This document shows positions 20,867-33,290 of a stretch of DNA of 64,000 nucleotides, piece after piece; within the stretch, counting starts at the first letter, position 1, and every line of letters begins with the position of its first letter. A program made the position numbers and the translations under genes. Origin of the DNA: Leptodactylus fallax (lineage: Eukaryota > Chordata > Amphibia > Anura > Leptodactylidae); NCBI GenBank assembly GCA_947044405.1, contig CAMRHE010000157.1, positions 62,001 through 126,000 on the forward strand. Reading direction: 5' to 3'. The notes beneath the pieces are model-generated. The model did not search any database and was not told where the DNA came from. It saw nothing but the letters and a program-made list of their open reading frames with translations.

Positions 20867-22315
20867 TCCTTTAATAGTCCCACAATGGGGAAATTCAGTG
20901 TGTTACAGCAGCAAAGATAAGATAAGATAAGCAGATACAAATACAAATACAACATGTACAGGAATGTTCCAAGGTGAGAGGCATTACTTTGATAGCAGAC
21001 AGACAGATAGGACTTAGCAGAGGAGGGGGGGGGGATTTAACAGGCAGAGAGATATTTCAGTTCTCTGTGTGTAATGATCTCCGCTTAGGTCGGTGTTGGT
21101 TGTACAGCCTAACCGCGGTGGGGAGGAAAGACTTCCAATAGCGCTCCTTCTCACACCTAGGGTGGAGCAGTCGGTCACTGACAGTACTGCTCAGCGCGAT
21201 CACAGTCTCATGCATGGGATGGGACTTCTTCTTCTGCATGGAGCTCACCACGGACAGTATCCTTCTGTCACCCACCACCTGCACTGGGTCCAGTGGGCTC
21301 CCCAGGACAGAGCTGGCCTTTCTAATCAGCTTGTCAAGTTTATTTCTGTCCCTGGTTGATATACTGCTCCCCCAGCAGGCCACTCCAAAGAAGATGGCTG
21401 ATGCCACTACCGAGTTGAAGAAAGTTCTAAGAAGTGCCCCCCGGATTCCAAAAGCTCTCAGTTTCCTAAGCAGGTAGAGCCTGCTGTGGCCCTTCCTGTA
21501 CAGGGCCTCCATATGATCTGCCCAGTCCAGCTTATTATTAAGGAGCAAACCCAGGTACTTATAGGTGTTCACAATCTCGATGCCCGTCCCCAGGATGTCC
21601 ACTGGTTTAGGAGGGCTTCTGCCTTTGCGGAAGTCCACCACCATCTCCTTGGTCTTCCCCGCGTTAATCTTCAGGTGGTTCCGGTGGCACCAGTCCACAA
21701 AATCCTGGTTCAGTTCTCTGTACTCCCTATCATCATCATCTGTGATGAGATCCACTATTGCAGAGTCGTCAGAATACTTCTGTAGGTAGCAGCTGGATGA
21801 GTTGCACCTAAAATCAGCAGTGTACAGTGTGAAGAGGAAAGGGGCGAGAACCGTACCCTGAGGTGCCCCCGTATTACAGATCACGGTACCTGACACACAG
21901 TCTTGGGCTCTCACGTATTGAGGTCGATTTGTGAGGTAGTCTAGGATCCAGTTGGAGAGGTGGTGGTCCCCTCCAGCAAGGCCCAGCTTGTCCCTCAATA
22001 ACCTGGGCTGTATGGTGTTAAAAGCACTGGAGAAGTCAAAGAACATTATTCTTACTGTGTTCCCTGGTTTCTCCAGGTGAGACAGAGCCCTGTGCAGAAG
22101 ATGGATGATGGCATCATCTACCCCAATGCCCGGCCGATAAGCAAACTGGAGGGGGTCCATAGCGGGGCTCACTAGAGGGCGGAGATGTGTGAGAACGAAT
22201 CTCACCAAGATCTTCATCAGGTGGGATGTCAGTGCTACAGGTCTGTAGTCGTTGAGGTCCATAGGGTGGGGTTTCTTTGGAACTGGTACCACACATTATT
22301 ATGATAATTATTACC
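20828..22315 (-). pseudogene. Rex1-type (CR1 superfamily) LINE reverse transcriptase, 5'-truncated
   Basis: An open frame of 411 codons (22292 down to 21057) begins inside the RT domain at MVPVPKKPHP. It contains DLNDYRPVALTSHLMK, motif A MFFDFSSAFNTIQP, motif B GAPQGTVLAPFLFTLYT, motif C KYSDDSAIVDL, and the thumb/C-terminal region through YWKSFLPTAVRLYN. The catalytic YSDD is intact, but endonuclease and N-terminal RT are missing, so it is a dead-on-arrival insertion. The 3' UTR (20870-21050) holds TTTAATAGTCCCACAATGGG and a poly-G tract. The long undamaged frame implies a relatively young insertion. Rex1 versus another CR1-group clade is judged by eye. Confidence 0.85.
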
Positions 22316-22447
22316 TTTAGTAATGTGTCTCCTGCAGCCTGTTTGCCTTTATTGGGATATTTATCTTCCCACACTAGGTTCCTAGTGGTTCATGTATTGG
22401 CCTGGATATAGACGCTTCTTTATGGCTAACTGCACTAACCCTGCACT

Positions 22448-22622
22448 CAAGGGTGTAACTGAAGCGAGTGCAGTCACATCAGGCCTAGGAGCCTAAGGGG
22501 ACCCATAAGGTGTCTCTTCTTAGTATGTGGAGACCAGTACTATAGTATAAGCGATACTTTATAGTTGTGGTACTGGGTACAGATTTTGCATCAGGGCACA
22601 TGAGTTTCATGTTACGCCTCTG
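22448..22622. repeat. hAT-type MITE with CARGGGYGTAAC ends
   Basis: Left end CAAGGGTGTAACTG, right end ATGTTACGCCTCTG, inverted complements. Flanking octamers CCTGCACT and CTTATACT match at five of eight positions, consistent with an aged 8-bp duplication. Interior rich in GGCC/GGGGACC, no ORF. Related to the better copy at 57208-57386. Confidence 0.6.
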
Positions 22623-22629
22623 CTTATAC

Positions 22630-23310
22630 TCTCAGCTGCCTTTTCTTGCTGTACAGATCTCATCTGTCAAGTTAAGCTTTGCTAAATATGTAGGTTCCAT
22701 TGTCTCATTTCTATTTGGGTGATGCATTGCCTTTGACAACTTGACAACATTCGATGAGCATGTATGGAGCTCTAGTTATGGACCTAAAACAAATCGGTGT
22801 AAATGTATGTCATGGCATGGTGTGGGTGCTGGAGCTGCACACAAACCATCCTGTTAATATGCTGCCATTTATGCCATGTGAGGATCATTTACTTACCAAA
22901 AAAAGTCCAGTCCATCACTATAAAGCATCACAACATTTCTCAACAAATATGTTGTCTTCTAGTTAACTTGTTTTGTTGGAGAAATTTTTGACGCGGGAAG
23001 CACTTGTCATTTTCTTATTTTGCTATCAAATAAATTCAATTAATTCTTTGACTGGTTTTCTTTTTCCTTTTGCAAGTAGGATATTGTATTGAAGGACATA
23101 AAATATATCTCCACCTAGTGGCCATATTGCATTTTACTCTTTTGACATGAAGATTACCTTTGACACTGAAGATTATTTTATACATTAACTTATAAATATT
23201 CCAAAATATGATAAAGCATATGAAATATTTAACAAGTAATACTATGTTTTAAAAGCCTAGATATACAGTATGTGCCTCAACAATATATTCCAATGATGAC
23301 TTTAACTTTA
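22630..23310. other. unassigned AT-rich DNA
   Basis: No domain or repeat recognised. Open frames of 60-70 codons near 22.75-22.99 kb overlap and show no family features. Confidence 0.4.
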
Positions 23311-23314
23311 ACTG

Positions 23315-23660
23315 CTTTAACCCATTCCCGCCGGTGACATTTTTTGATTTTCATTTCTGACACCCCGCCTTCCAAATCCATAACTTTTTTATTTTTAAAT
23401 TCAGAGAGCCATATGAGGGCTTAATGTTTGTGTAACAAATTGTTCTTCTTAATGGTGCAATTTATTCTGTATAATGTACTGGGAAGCTGGAAAAAAATTC
23501 AGAATGGGGTGGAGTAGTATGGCGTTCATTCTGCAGCCAAAATGACATATTTGTATCCCTGTATTCTATGTTTCAATATGATTACAGGTATACCAATTTT
23601 ATATAGTTTTATTTACATTTTAACCCCTTAACAAAAATCTAAAACTTTGCTAAAAAAATT
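23315..23660. repeat. dispersed repeat, TTAACCCATTCCCGCC type
   Basis: Begins TTAACCCATTCCCGCC, then AATCCATAACTTTTTTATTT, GAGCCATATGAGGGCTTAAT and ATAATGTACTGGGAAGCTGG. I recognise this layout as an abundant amphibian non-autonomous repeat. A second large piece of the same family is at 25985-26545. Confidence 0.6.
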
Positions 23661-24329
23661 TTTTTTTTTCAAAAGTCGCCATATTTGGACACCTGTGATT
23701 ATTCCTATGCAAATGAGCAGAAAAACACTTTAGGAGCGTTGCTTTCCATCAATGGGCCTTGCTATCTGCTGCTACTAACTGCTGGTCAGCTCCGTCTCCG
23801 CGAGTTGATTGACATCTCTCTCCTTTGCCTTAGCAGCACACAATACTAACTGTACTGTGCACGTCTGATGTTGACACACTGTCCCCATTTAAAGCCAACT
23901 TCCTTCACTTCCAGGTGCAGTGCATTTTTTCTGACAGTATTATATTGAGGGGCACAGTGTGCAAAGCTATTATTCTCAGGGGCAAAGGGGGGCGTGTGTC
24001 CAAAGCTAGGAGCCAAAACATCTGAACAGATGTGGGAAAGGTGGAAAGCAAACACGGAAGGAGACCAACATAGCGAGAGACAATGTTAGTCACTGTGAGA
24101 AGGGAAGCACCCATTGCTACTGGAGGACTAGGGAGCAGTGAGCTGCTGGCTGACCCCTCTTCACTCCCAACTTCTCTTCTGATCTGGGTTGCTGATGCAG
24201 TAAGTCCTGATATGTGTCCTGCATTTGCATTAATGGAAATTAATAAAATAAAAGAGTTGAACAAGTGGCATACGAGAGGAGGAATATTTGAGAAACACTG
24301 AAGAAAAAAATTAGAGTTAGCTGTACACA

Positions 24330-24540
24330 ATTACTATATGCATAGAACTAGGGACATTAGGGTCTTCCAGATAGAATATCCCTTTAATTTATGGATCTGG
24401 TCTAAGTAATTTAGTGGCCTGGTCTGAGTTTATTTACAGGTCTGGTCAGGAGAATTAATTTATTTACAGGACTGTATTAATTTTGAGGTCTGATCTAAGA
24501 TCTGAATGTATTTAGGGGTCTACAGGGTGTATGCAGCATA
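24330..24540. repeat. short degenerate tandem repeat (GGTCTGGTC)
   Basis: Six or so imperfect copies of a unit of roughly 25-40 bp containing TTTATGGATCTGGTCTAAG, TGGCCTGGTCTGAGTTTATT and ACAGGTCTGGTC. Confidence 0.5.
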
Positions 24541-25980
24541 TGTGAGCTGTGTGTGGAATATGTTGGGGCTAAGAACACTGCGTTAGAACTTTTTAGGTTA
24601 CCATATGGAAGTATTTTGTATGTGTACAGTATAGCACAATTGTTTAGTTGTACACTAGAGCACATTGTTTAGATGTGCTATATGGATTTATTATAGATAA
24701 AAAAAATCCAGCATATGCCTCTGCTCACTTCCTTTCCTGTTTTGGCCAGGGGCTTCTATAGATCTTGATCTGATCCAGGATAAAGTTATTCCTTATGACA
24801 TCCTGTATTGTGAACAAACAATTTTATGTTCTCCAAAAAACCATAACCATATCTCAGATCAGTTCAGCAGTAAGAACTTCTAATTCCCAGCTTTCACTGT
24901 GTAAAATCCCTGCTGGTTTAATTCTGCCACTTGTGACTTGTCTTGTTCTCTAGGGGGTGGTTGTAATAACAGTTTTACAGACATCTTGGAACTACACTTG
25001 GGTTATAACTGTAAATATAATGTAAGGAGTCCTCAGGGTTATGCTATATCGAGGATTCTTGCTTCAAGGACGTTTCTCGGTTAAAAAAGAGAACACATCA
25101 CAAAGATCGGTTTACTTGATCACAGAAATAAATGCAAACAATTGCAAGATTTACTCATGTCATACAAAGTCAAGTGGAAAAATATAATAAATCTAAAAAA
25201 AACATTATAAATTCTATTTGAATGGAACCTACAGATATAGCTTTTAAAAATAATCCAGCTATGTAATTCCCACAGATAAAATGTTGTTGCAGAATCCATA
25301 TTACTACAGAGCTAAAGGGCTTTCAACTACTGAGCCATTTGTCAAACCTCTGCCCTGCTAGAGTACTCCTGGTCCACTGCCACCACTGTTAGGGTAAATT
25401 CACACAGGGGAATTTGGCACTGATTTTGAGGCGCATTCTACACCGAAATCAGCTCCAAATTCCATCTTGAATCACACATCCTTTTCAATGGGAGGCAGAG
25501 ACCGATGCTTGTTTAGCCCCATTGTATCTGAAGCTAAACAATGAGTAAGCCCGTGGCAGAAAACCGCCTTAAATTCCTCTTCACTTTCTGGTATGTGAAT
25601 GGGTACTTGGTAGGAAGAAGGAACATGAAGAAGCAGCAAAAAAGCTTAGCTAGTGTCTATACAAGCTCATATAACAGGCCTAAAACTTGGTAAGGCATGA
25701 CTCCACACCTTGATTATACTACTTTCTATCCAAACTGTTTTCTTAAGAAAAATCAGCCCAAGTTGATCATTGAGAATTATGGATCCGGTTTTAATGTCAA
25801 AACAGTTACAGACAAACCTAAGAACATGATATACAAGGGTAAGCATCACCAGTAGTAATCTAAGAAACGTAGCCATTGGACACAGCTGCACAACTAGAAG
25901 ATAAATTCTGGTCTCACTCATGTTCTTACAAATAACTGCAGCCAAAGGCAAACTGGCAGAAGTAGCAGAAAAGTTGTACT
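24541..25980. other. unassigned DNA with one partial MITE
   Basis: No gene recognised. Positions 25390-25600 start TTAGGGTAAATTCACACAGG and contain a palindromic AATGGGAGGCAGAGACC region, probably a TTCACA-ended foldback element. The remainder has no recognised content. Confidence 0.35.
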
Positions 25981-25984
25981 TTCA

Positions 25985-26545
25985 TTTTGCACAATTTTGG
26001 GGTACATGTAATGTTTTAATTTGCTTTTATTAATGTTTTTGGGGGGTCAGTGTAAAAAAACACAATTATATCATATTTTTTTGCATTTTGTTTTTACGGC
26101 ATTCACTTTGCATTAAAAATGACATGGCAGCTTTGTTCGGCGGGTCATTACAATTACAGCGATACCATATTTTTATGGGTCTTTTTATGTTTTACTGTGT
26201 TTACAAATTCATCATCACTTTCTGAAAATTATATTCCTAGGATCACCGTATTCTCATGCCTATAACTTTGTTTTACTGTTTTGTTGACAGAGATATGTCA
26301 GGGTTCTTTATTTGTGGGGAAAGGTGTACTTTTTATTGGTACCAATGTTTGGTATGTATGACTTTTTGTTGCTATTTTTTGGGGAAAGCAAGGTGACCGA
26401 AATACGTTAATTTGCCAGAGTCAAAGTATCTTCCAACTCTGACATCTAGTCCTGGGCCTCGGCTTTACAGCACTGTATTATTAAAGCTGTGAGCATTAAC
26501 TACACGCAAAGCCTGACGTATTAGTACAGCAAGGAGTGGTAAGGA
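25985..26545. repeat. second copy of the TTAACCC-type dispersed repeat (3' part)
   Basis: Contains TTTTTACGGCATTCACTTTG, CGGCGGGTCATTACAATTAC, GCGATACCATATTTTTATGG, TTTTTATTGGTACCAATGTT and the terminal GCCTGACGTATTAGTACAGC with GTAAGGAGTTAAAG. Order and wording match the central and 3' part of the family represented at 23.3 kb. Confidence 0.55.
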
Positions 26546-26574
26546 GTTAAAGATTTTCACCGGCAAAAAAAAAG

Positions 26575-26765
26575 TTTATTCTTAAGCCACTTTCACATGG
26601 TCAGTATTTTGCATTGGTATTTGTAAGCCAAACAGTAGTACTTCAAGGACACGGAACAGGTATAAATCTTTCCATGACACTAGGTAGTCACCACTGGTTT
26701 TGGCTTATAAATACTGATGCAAAACACTGACCAAAATGCTGAACGTGTGAAAGTGGCTACTCTTA
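26575..26765. repeat. foldback element with CACTTTCACA ends
   Basis: AGCCACTTTCACATGGTCAG at the left and CTGAACGTGTGAAAGTGGCT at the right are inverted complements. Inward pairing continues (GTATTTTGCATTGGTATTTG / AAATACTGATGCAAAACACT). About 185 bp. Confidence 0.65.
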
Positions 26766-27790
26766 GGGCCCTTTGACACTAACTACTTTTCTGTCCATGA
26801 GCTATCCGTGAAAAAATCAGACAGCACACAGACCCATTATAGTGAATGGAGCCATTTACATGTTTTCATTTCTCACGGAGTGAAAGACTGCACAATTTTT
26901 TTTCTTTTTTCTCTACCCATCTAGGTCATTCAAGTCTATGGGTCTGTGAAAAAGAAATGTCCATTTTCTGTCCTTTTTTTCACTTTTACATTGCTGGAAA
27001 AAAGGAGACAACATTAGTTTTTTTTTTTTGTTTTTTTTGTGGACCCCAAAAAAACAATGACAAAGCAATTGGACATGGATAGCACACAGAATCACACTAG
27101 GATGTACAACATCCATTGTTTTCTAGTCTGCAAAATGGATAGTTATTGTGAAACCAGCATTAGGCTGCATGCACACGAACATGTGAATGTACGGGTCCAT
27201 GAGAAAGAGGCAAGGACAGTACATGGACCTCCATGGACCATTCATTTCACTACTGATCCTGGGATGCCAAATGGACAGGAATAGGGCCTGTCGTGAGTTT
27301 TGCCCCGTGCTCACAGCCCCCTACATGGCCTGTGATAATACACAGTTCTGTGTATGGGGTCATAAAAAATAATACGTCAGTGAACTATCCTTTAAAAATA
27401 TGGTTAGCAGACTGACAAAGCAAATGTTTGAATGGAGGCTAAGGCTGAGGCCACATTGTGAAAACGCAGCAGAAAAAATGCTGTGCTTTATACTACTAGC
27501 AAAGTGAATGGGTTTTTGTGTAATCTTATTCACACATTGTGGGGAAAAAAACACTGTGGAAAAGTTGTGTTTTCAAAAAATTTGCACATTTTTGAAAAAC
27601 GCAGCATTACCTGCAGAAATACTGTATTTTTTCCACAGACTTATATTGAATGGCAAAGGCAAAAATGAAAAACGCAGTAGAAAAACTGAAAAACACAAGC
27701 ATTTTTTCAAAATTTTTGCTAACTGCGTTTTTTTTTTTCCGCAATGTTTTTTAGCTACGTATCACTCTATATGGCCTTAGTTTTAGCCAC
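26766..27790. repeat. cluster of related foldback MITEs
   Basis: Three adjoining pieces: 26766-27160 (CTATCCGTG, CAGACCCATTATAGTGAATG), 27165-27345 (GCTGCATGCACACGAACATG; related to the complete copy at 51.58 kb) and 27443-27776 (GGCTGAGGCCACATTGTGAA with AACGCAGCAG, right end AGCTACGTATC...ATGGCC). All are non-coding. Homopolymer T runs near 27020 and 27725 generate spurious lysine- or phenylalanine-rich frames. Confidence 0.5.
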
Positions 27791-27999
27791 TGATGTGCAA
27801 TATCCAATGCGCTAAAATAATACACAGATCATTAAAATGACTAGAGCCTAAGGCCGGGGCCACACACGCCGTGATTTTGCTACAGCGACAACGCCATGCC
27901 AAAAATTGGATGGGATTCTAGCTAATCCCATCCACACATTGCAGAAAAAAATCCAAAGCAGATTTTCCCACAGTGCTTTTTTACACCCCCTCTGGGTCT

Positions 28000-28225
28000 G
28001 GGCCTCCACCTATTTTAGTCTGGGGTCTAAAGAGACCCCAACGTATAATAATGCCACTTTCAATTTGACATAACTTCAGCTGTGTTTGCCTTAGAGGTAG
28101 AAATTGGATAGATAGGTTCCTAGGAGCCCTCACAGTGTTCTACACTATGTGTTGTTCAAACAAATTTTGGACCTGAGCCATCTGGACCCAAAATAAAACA
28201 CATACTGAGAGGATTGCCTATCTCT
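28000..28225. repeat. decayed copy of the ...GCCTATCTCTAG foldback family
   Basis: Contains TGGGCCTCCACCTATTTTAG, TCTGGGGTCTAAAGAGACCC and CGTATAATAATGCCACTT and ends GGATTGCCTATCTCTAGTG, matching the right half and terminus of the family at 38.6 and 44.2 kb. Confidence 0.55.
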
Positions 28226-28339
28226 AGTGACAAGTTTCCTTTAACTAAAGAGGCTTAAGCAGCAGCACCAATCCTAGTGTCTAGATCGGCACAGTACTTA
28301 GTACTGCTATTCTTCACAATGTGTATTTCTACATGATCA

Positions 28340-28885
28340 GTATATGAAATCCCACGCATGCGCTGTCGGCTCTGCCTCTTCGGGTTCGGGCAGAGCCGAC
28401 AGCGCATGCTCTGTCCACCATCTTTGATTCGATAACTTCACGAGCGTACTGCACCTGTGTACTTCTATGGGGTACTGAGCATACTCCATAGAACTATACG
28501 AGCATACTGCACCTGCGCAGTACACTTGTGTAGGCATCGAAGCAAGATGGTGGGCGGAGTATGCGCATGCGTGGGATTTGGATCCCAAAGATGATAACGT
28601 CAGCTCCTGACAAGCGAAGAGGCCAGACAAAAGAAGCAGGGGCGTGCTGAAAATTATACATAGGCGACGTTGCGGATGATGACAAAGCTGTGCTCTGAGC
28701 ACAGGTGGGAACGCCCCCTGTGCTCTCTAAGCCTTATTTGTATAAACCAAAAAACGTGAATAACGTGAAAACGGCGGCGAGGACAGTGGAAATAAAGGTA
28801 AGAGATGAATACCCTTTATAAAGGCTATTTTACGTGGTGTCAGCTAAAACTCAAAAAATCCAATGATAGAATCCCTTTAATGGGC
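28340..28885. repeat. GC-rich foldback repeat with perfect 21-bp hairpin
   Basis: 28356-28376 and 28389-28409 are exact inverted complements (GCATGCGCTGTCGGCTCTGC...) around a 12-base loop. A wider pairing joins AAATCCCACGCATGCGC (28347 on) with GCGCATGCGTGGGATTT (about 28562-28579). The right part includes TATTTTACGTGGTGTCAGC and ends AGAATCCCTTTAA. No gene. Confidence 0.7.
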
Positions 28886-29084
28886 GTATATGGGCATTGC
28901 ACAGTGTCTCTTATCCTGCATATATGGGCAGGATATATTGACATTAAAGTAAAGATGTAAAGTCTGTCAGCTTTTTTTATTTTTTTTATTCATGAAAAAG
29001 AATGCTGCATGCTGTGATCTTTTCTGTTTGAACAACTGGAAAGCTGACAAAGATCCTTTATTTTTCATGTAGTATTTATTTTAA

Positions 29085-29215
29085 TTTTATTTATTTTTAT
29101 TTATTTAGCTTACTTGTATAGCGCCATCATATTCTGTAGCGCTTTTACAGACATTGTCAGTCACTGTCCCATATAGGGGTCACAATCTACATTCCCTATC
29201 AGTATATCTTTGGAG
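29085..29215 (-). repeat. L2/CR1-type tail, antisense (second copy)
   Basis: TTATTTAGCTTACTTGTATA, GCGCCATCATATTCTGTAGC and TCAGTATATCTTTGGAGTAA match the antisense tail at 8.8 kb. Confidence 0.7.
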
Positions 29216-29219
29216 TAAC

Positions 29220-30265
29220 TTTGATTCTGGTACTGCATCCAGGCAGTAAGTGTCAACTCATTTTAGAACTTTAGGCTGGTGGGGGACCCACCTTCTTCAT
29301 ACAGCTCAGGGCCCACAGTAGCCTTAATCCACCCCTTCTATACAGTATGTCTGTTCACATGTAGTTAGCATGATATATGGTATGTGTATGTAGTAAATGT
29401 GGCTGGTTCTTTTTCTGAGTTCTGCCTTGACTATACCCCACAAATAAAACCAGACGAAAGAGCAATAGAGAAGGGTCACTGTTTCTTTTTCTTCAGTTGA
29501 AAGCTTGCAGTTGTCCTAGAAATATTTTTTTTTCATCCCCACTGAATGAGCCACTGGATCACTCACAAAAAAACTAAAAATAAATAACAAGTAACCTCTT
29601 GAATTTTTGTTCCTGTGCTCATGCCATGTACATATGACTAAATGAATTAAGGTAAAGAAATGGCAACAAAAGAGAGGGGAAGAGAATAACAATAGCCAAA
29701 TAATGCAGAAAATAAAAAAGGGGGAAAGATGTCAGACCATGTGAGCCCCTTCCTAATATTTAGTGCTAAATCTGACTTATTGTGTTAGGAACTGAATACA
29801 GAACTCTTTTTCACCATACAATATAACATAGTTTCAAAAAGTAGAAGTAGAAACTTTAATGAACTTCTTCTCAGGTTGATAGTGCTATTCCCAAACTACT
29901 TATCGTAGGCATATGTATGCTAATAATGCTCTGAGGGGCTCATTTAATTACCTATGGCTTATTAAAGGTATCATCTCCTGGGGATACAAAGTTAGTCAGC
30001 TCAGGCACCATTGCCAGACTTATGAAAACATACTTTTTACTGTACCTTTTTAAATTTATTAATATCATATTTGCAGTAAATCTTCAATTTACTTCCAATG
30101 TGACAATCTCATGATCATATACAGTAGTCATAAATCACAATTTACTAGAGAATGTCATTTTCACCAATAACCTTGTCCACATTTTAAACATAGAAATGCT
30201 GGTCCTAAACATTAATTTTTAATTACAAAATTGTGCAAAACTGTGGTCTCCTCATACATAGTAAT
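29220..30265. other. unassigned DNA
   Basis: No coding or repeat content recognised. AT-rich with short A and T runs. Confidence 0.4.
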
Positions 30266-30270
30266 GCCAG

Positions 30271-30950
30271 CAGGGGAGTAACAAGTAACCATGGGGCCCC
30301 AATCTACCATGAACATTTTAAGCTCCTGTATACTCAGGAAGAACACACATAGTGATTTTACAGTACAGGTAATGCACACAGTGATGTCCTAGTGCAGGGA
30401 TAATGTAAAGAGTGATGTCACAGTACAGGAATAATAAATACAGGGATGTCACCAGTACAGGGATAACGCACACAGTGATGTCAGTGTATACATGTATAAT
30501 ATAAACAGTGATGTCACAATAAAGGAACAATAAACACAGTGATATCACAGTACAAGAATAATAAACACATAGTGATGTCACAGTACTGGCTTAATGCCCA
30601 CAGTGACCTCACAGCACATAGATAATACACACAGTGATGTCCCAGTACAGGGATAATACACACAGTGATATCAAACTATAGGAAAAATACCCACTATAAC
30701 GACACAGTGCAGGGATAATGCACACACAAAAAGATCACATCGCAGTGCACAGTGTGACATCACAGCATATGAAGAAATTAGGTATACTGATGTCATATTA
30801 TGATGTCCCAGTAAAGTGATGGAGGTGCATTCATTTTTCACATCCCCTTCAAACACCCATAGTTATCACTAATTGCACCTTAGGCCTCAGTAGAAATGAC
30901 CCCCCTTATTTATTGGGCCCCATAGCAGCTTGCAGCTACCCTTGTAGTGT
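30271..30950. repeat. composite repeat: CAGGGG-ended element filled with a minisatellite
   Basis: The left edge CAGGGGAGTAACAAGTAACC and a right edge near CAGCTTGCAGCTACCCTTG resemble the hAT-type MITE ends. Between about 30316 and 30830 lie 13-14 variant copies of a roughly 36-40 bp unit like CACAGTGATGTCACAGTACA plus GGGATAATACA. The 87-codon reverse-strand frame of repeated Y/I/T/C is the minisatellite read through. An 8-bp duplication was not found, so the element borders are tentative. Confidence 0.6.
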
Positions 30951-30959
30951 CAGCAAAGC

Positions 30960-32160
30960 TCACACAACAGGTTCAAGAGAATTGGAAGATGGGCTCTATT
31001 ACCTATAGTGGAAGATACATCCCTCTTACTAGGAAATTACAGAAAAACACAATATAATGCTTTACATCTACAGTACAGGATAGAAATACATTTGACACAT
31101 GCCATAAATGTAACAGATAATGTGAATGTACTGTCATTCTTAAAGTAAGAGTTTGGTGTTTGGAATCATTATAAAACGACAAATGAAGCAACATTTACCG
31201 ATTTTACCCAATGTTTCCTATCCTGGCTTTCCTTGCTGCTGGAGCGATGAGGTCATCTCTTTGGCTGCAGCATTGTCGTGCCTTCATGCAGCATGTCACG
31301 AGTACAGCTAATCATTGGTCTCACTGGTATACAGCATACAATTGCTGAGGCCAATAATTTGCTGTAGTGTTGACGTGATGTATACAGGAACCATGTTTAT
31401 GAACAATGGCAAAGGAGGACTGGAGGTAAGTATCACTTCTTGTGTTGTTTTATCACAAATCTTAGTGCTGGGCTGATTAATATATAACTTGGATGACGCC
31501 TTTAATCCTTCTCTACTAAAAACCAGTTACCTCCAAATCAGCATTGATAATATTATGTAGACACCTCCATGTCTTTAGATGATAACTTTTTATATATCAA
31601 TAAGCAATTAAATCTCGGCCTATGTCTATATGAAGGGAAGCATGTATGACAACATTATGTACATTATCCCTGTACTGGTGACATCACTGTATTTAAATGG
31701 AGCCTTAACTCCTATATAGATATATTATAATATTAGTCATTAAAGGAGTTTTCACCTAAAGGCAAAATTATATTCCACAAAGAATACTCACTTTATAACC
31801 GCACTTTAATTATATAATACATTATTTAAGGACTAAACAGGAATATTACTTCTTTAAAGAAAAACCACTAGCATATATCTATAAACAATCTTTAATGTAT
31901 GTGGAAAATGTGAAATCTACCTGAAATCAGAACATGAATTGTTATCAGAAACATTTACTATCTAGTATGTAACGGTGACATCTGTTCTTGTTGTTCTCTC
32001 CCATCTTCCAATATCTCCAAACACTATGTGGTTACTATTGTGGTTATGACTCGACTCTGATGTAAAGTATGCCAAAATTTTGGTGCACATTTTGGTGCAT
32101 ATTGGCGCATCTAGATTGAGTATAAATTTGTCCAAGTTACTTGAATAGTGGACGTGGCTT
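30960..32160. other. unassigned DNA
   Basis: No gene recognised. 31200-31450 may be a dispersed repeat (GGCTGCAGCATTGTCGTG, CAATTGCTGAGGCCAATAAT), but no second copy was identified in this window. Confidence 0.35.
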
Positions 32161-32163
32161 TAA

Positions 32164-32534
32164 GGCTATAGCCCAACGTTGTGAAACACTGCGGCAAAAA
32201 ACAATGTGTTTTACAGTACATGCAGAGTGAATGGGATTCTGAATAATCCCATCCACACATGACAGAAAAATATCAGCAGAGGAAAAGCCGTGTTTTCAAA
32301 AATGCCTGCATTTTTGAAAATCACAGCATGTCAATTATACCTTTGGAAACACTGGCGCTTTCCATATAGGTATAATAAGGGCAGAAAGTCCGTGGAGAAA
32401 TCCGGAAATTCATCTACGAAAACGCAATGAAAAACGCTGCAGAGAAAAACGCAATGTGTTTCCGCGGTGGTTTTTTCTGCAGCTTTTTTTTTTTTTTTTT
32501 TTTTTGCTGAGTTTCGTTACGTGGGGCCTTAGCC
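32164..32534. repeat. Harbinger-like foldback MITE, TAA duplicated
   Basis: TAA (32161-32163 and 32535-32537) flanks an element starting GGCTATAGCCCAACGTTGTG and ending TTACGTGGGGCCTTAGCC. The inverted pairing extends through GCAGAGTGAATGGGATTC. TWA duplications are typical of PIF/Harbinger. It carries a T tract at about 32483-32505. Confidence 0.7.
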
Positions 32535-33049
32535 TAAATGGGACAAAATGCCCCAAACTGCACCAAAATTTCAGCTTAAAATTCTGGTCCAATGTAAGCA
32601 TCCACCACTGTGATAAATCTGTAAAATGTTTTAGAATATCTAAGTTTACATTGTCTAGCTATTCGGAAATCTGGGGCTGTGTGCAGAGTAATGTGGGGCA
32701 ATCTATTTTGCCTGATGGAGATGCTGTCTCACCAATTGTTACCCAGTTGCCTTACTTAATGCCTCCAGGACCTGACCAGTTGTTGACCTTCAACATCAGA
32801 ATAACTATTTGATTTTTTTTTCTTCATTGTAGTTGTAGTTATTTTTGTGGGATTGACTGTTGTTTATGTAGTTGACATCTTTAGTAAGTATATTTATGTA
32901 TATAAGTATGGTTAGTAACTAAGTACACATTAATCATATTTTTTCTAGGCAAATATACTGGAAATGACTATTGCCTTTATAATTAATTCTTTGAGGCTAC
33001 CAAATATTTGTATATAATTCTAGGACTTATATTTCATAAAGCTTGCTTA

Positions 33050-33290
33050 GGCTACCTTCACATTCCAGTGGTCTGTCCAACATAGATCTATCAGAAATTG
33101 TGGACGAAAAAGTCATGCAAGCCTGACTTTTTATGTTTGGCGATTTCAAGGAAAACAACAGACACCCGACGAACCCCATTACTATCAATGGGATCCGCCA
33201 GGATCTGTTCATGTCTGTCATTAGAAGATGTTTTTTTTTTTTCATCTATCCTGACGCAGATGTGAATGTTTTTAACAAATTTGCAATTCT
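33050..33290. repeat. decayed CCTTCACA-ended MITE
   Basis: AGGCTACCTTCACATTCCAG at the left, CCCCATTACTATCAATGGGA at the symmetry centre. Right end degraded by a poly-T run at 33231-33242. Overlapping frames on both strands are repeat artefacts. Confidence 0.45.

Noticed and set aside
30318..30581. 87-codon minus-strand frame rich in Y, I, C, T
   Set aside because: Minisatellite read in reverse; hydrophobic periodicity is an artefact.
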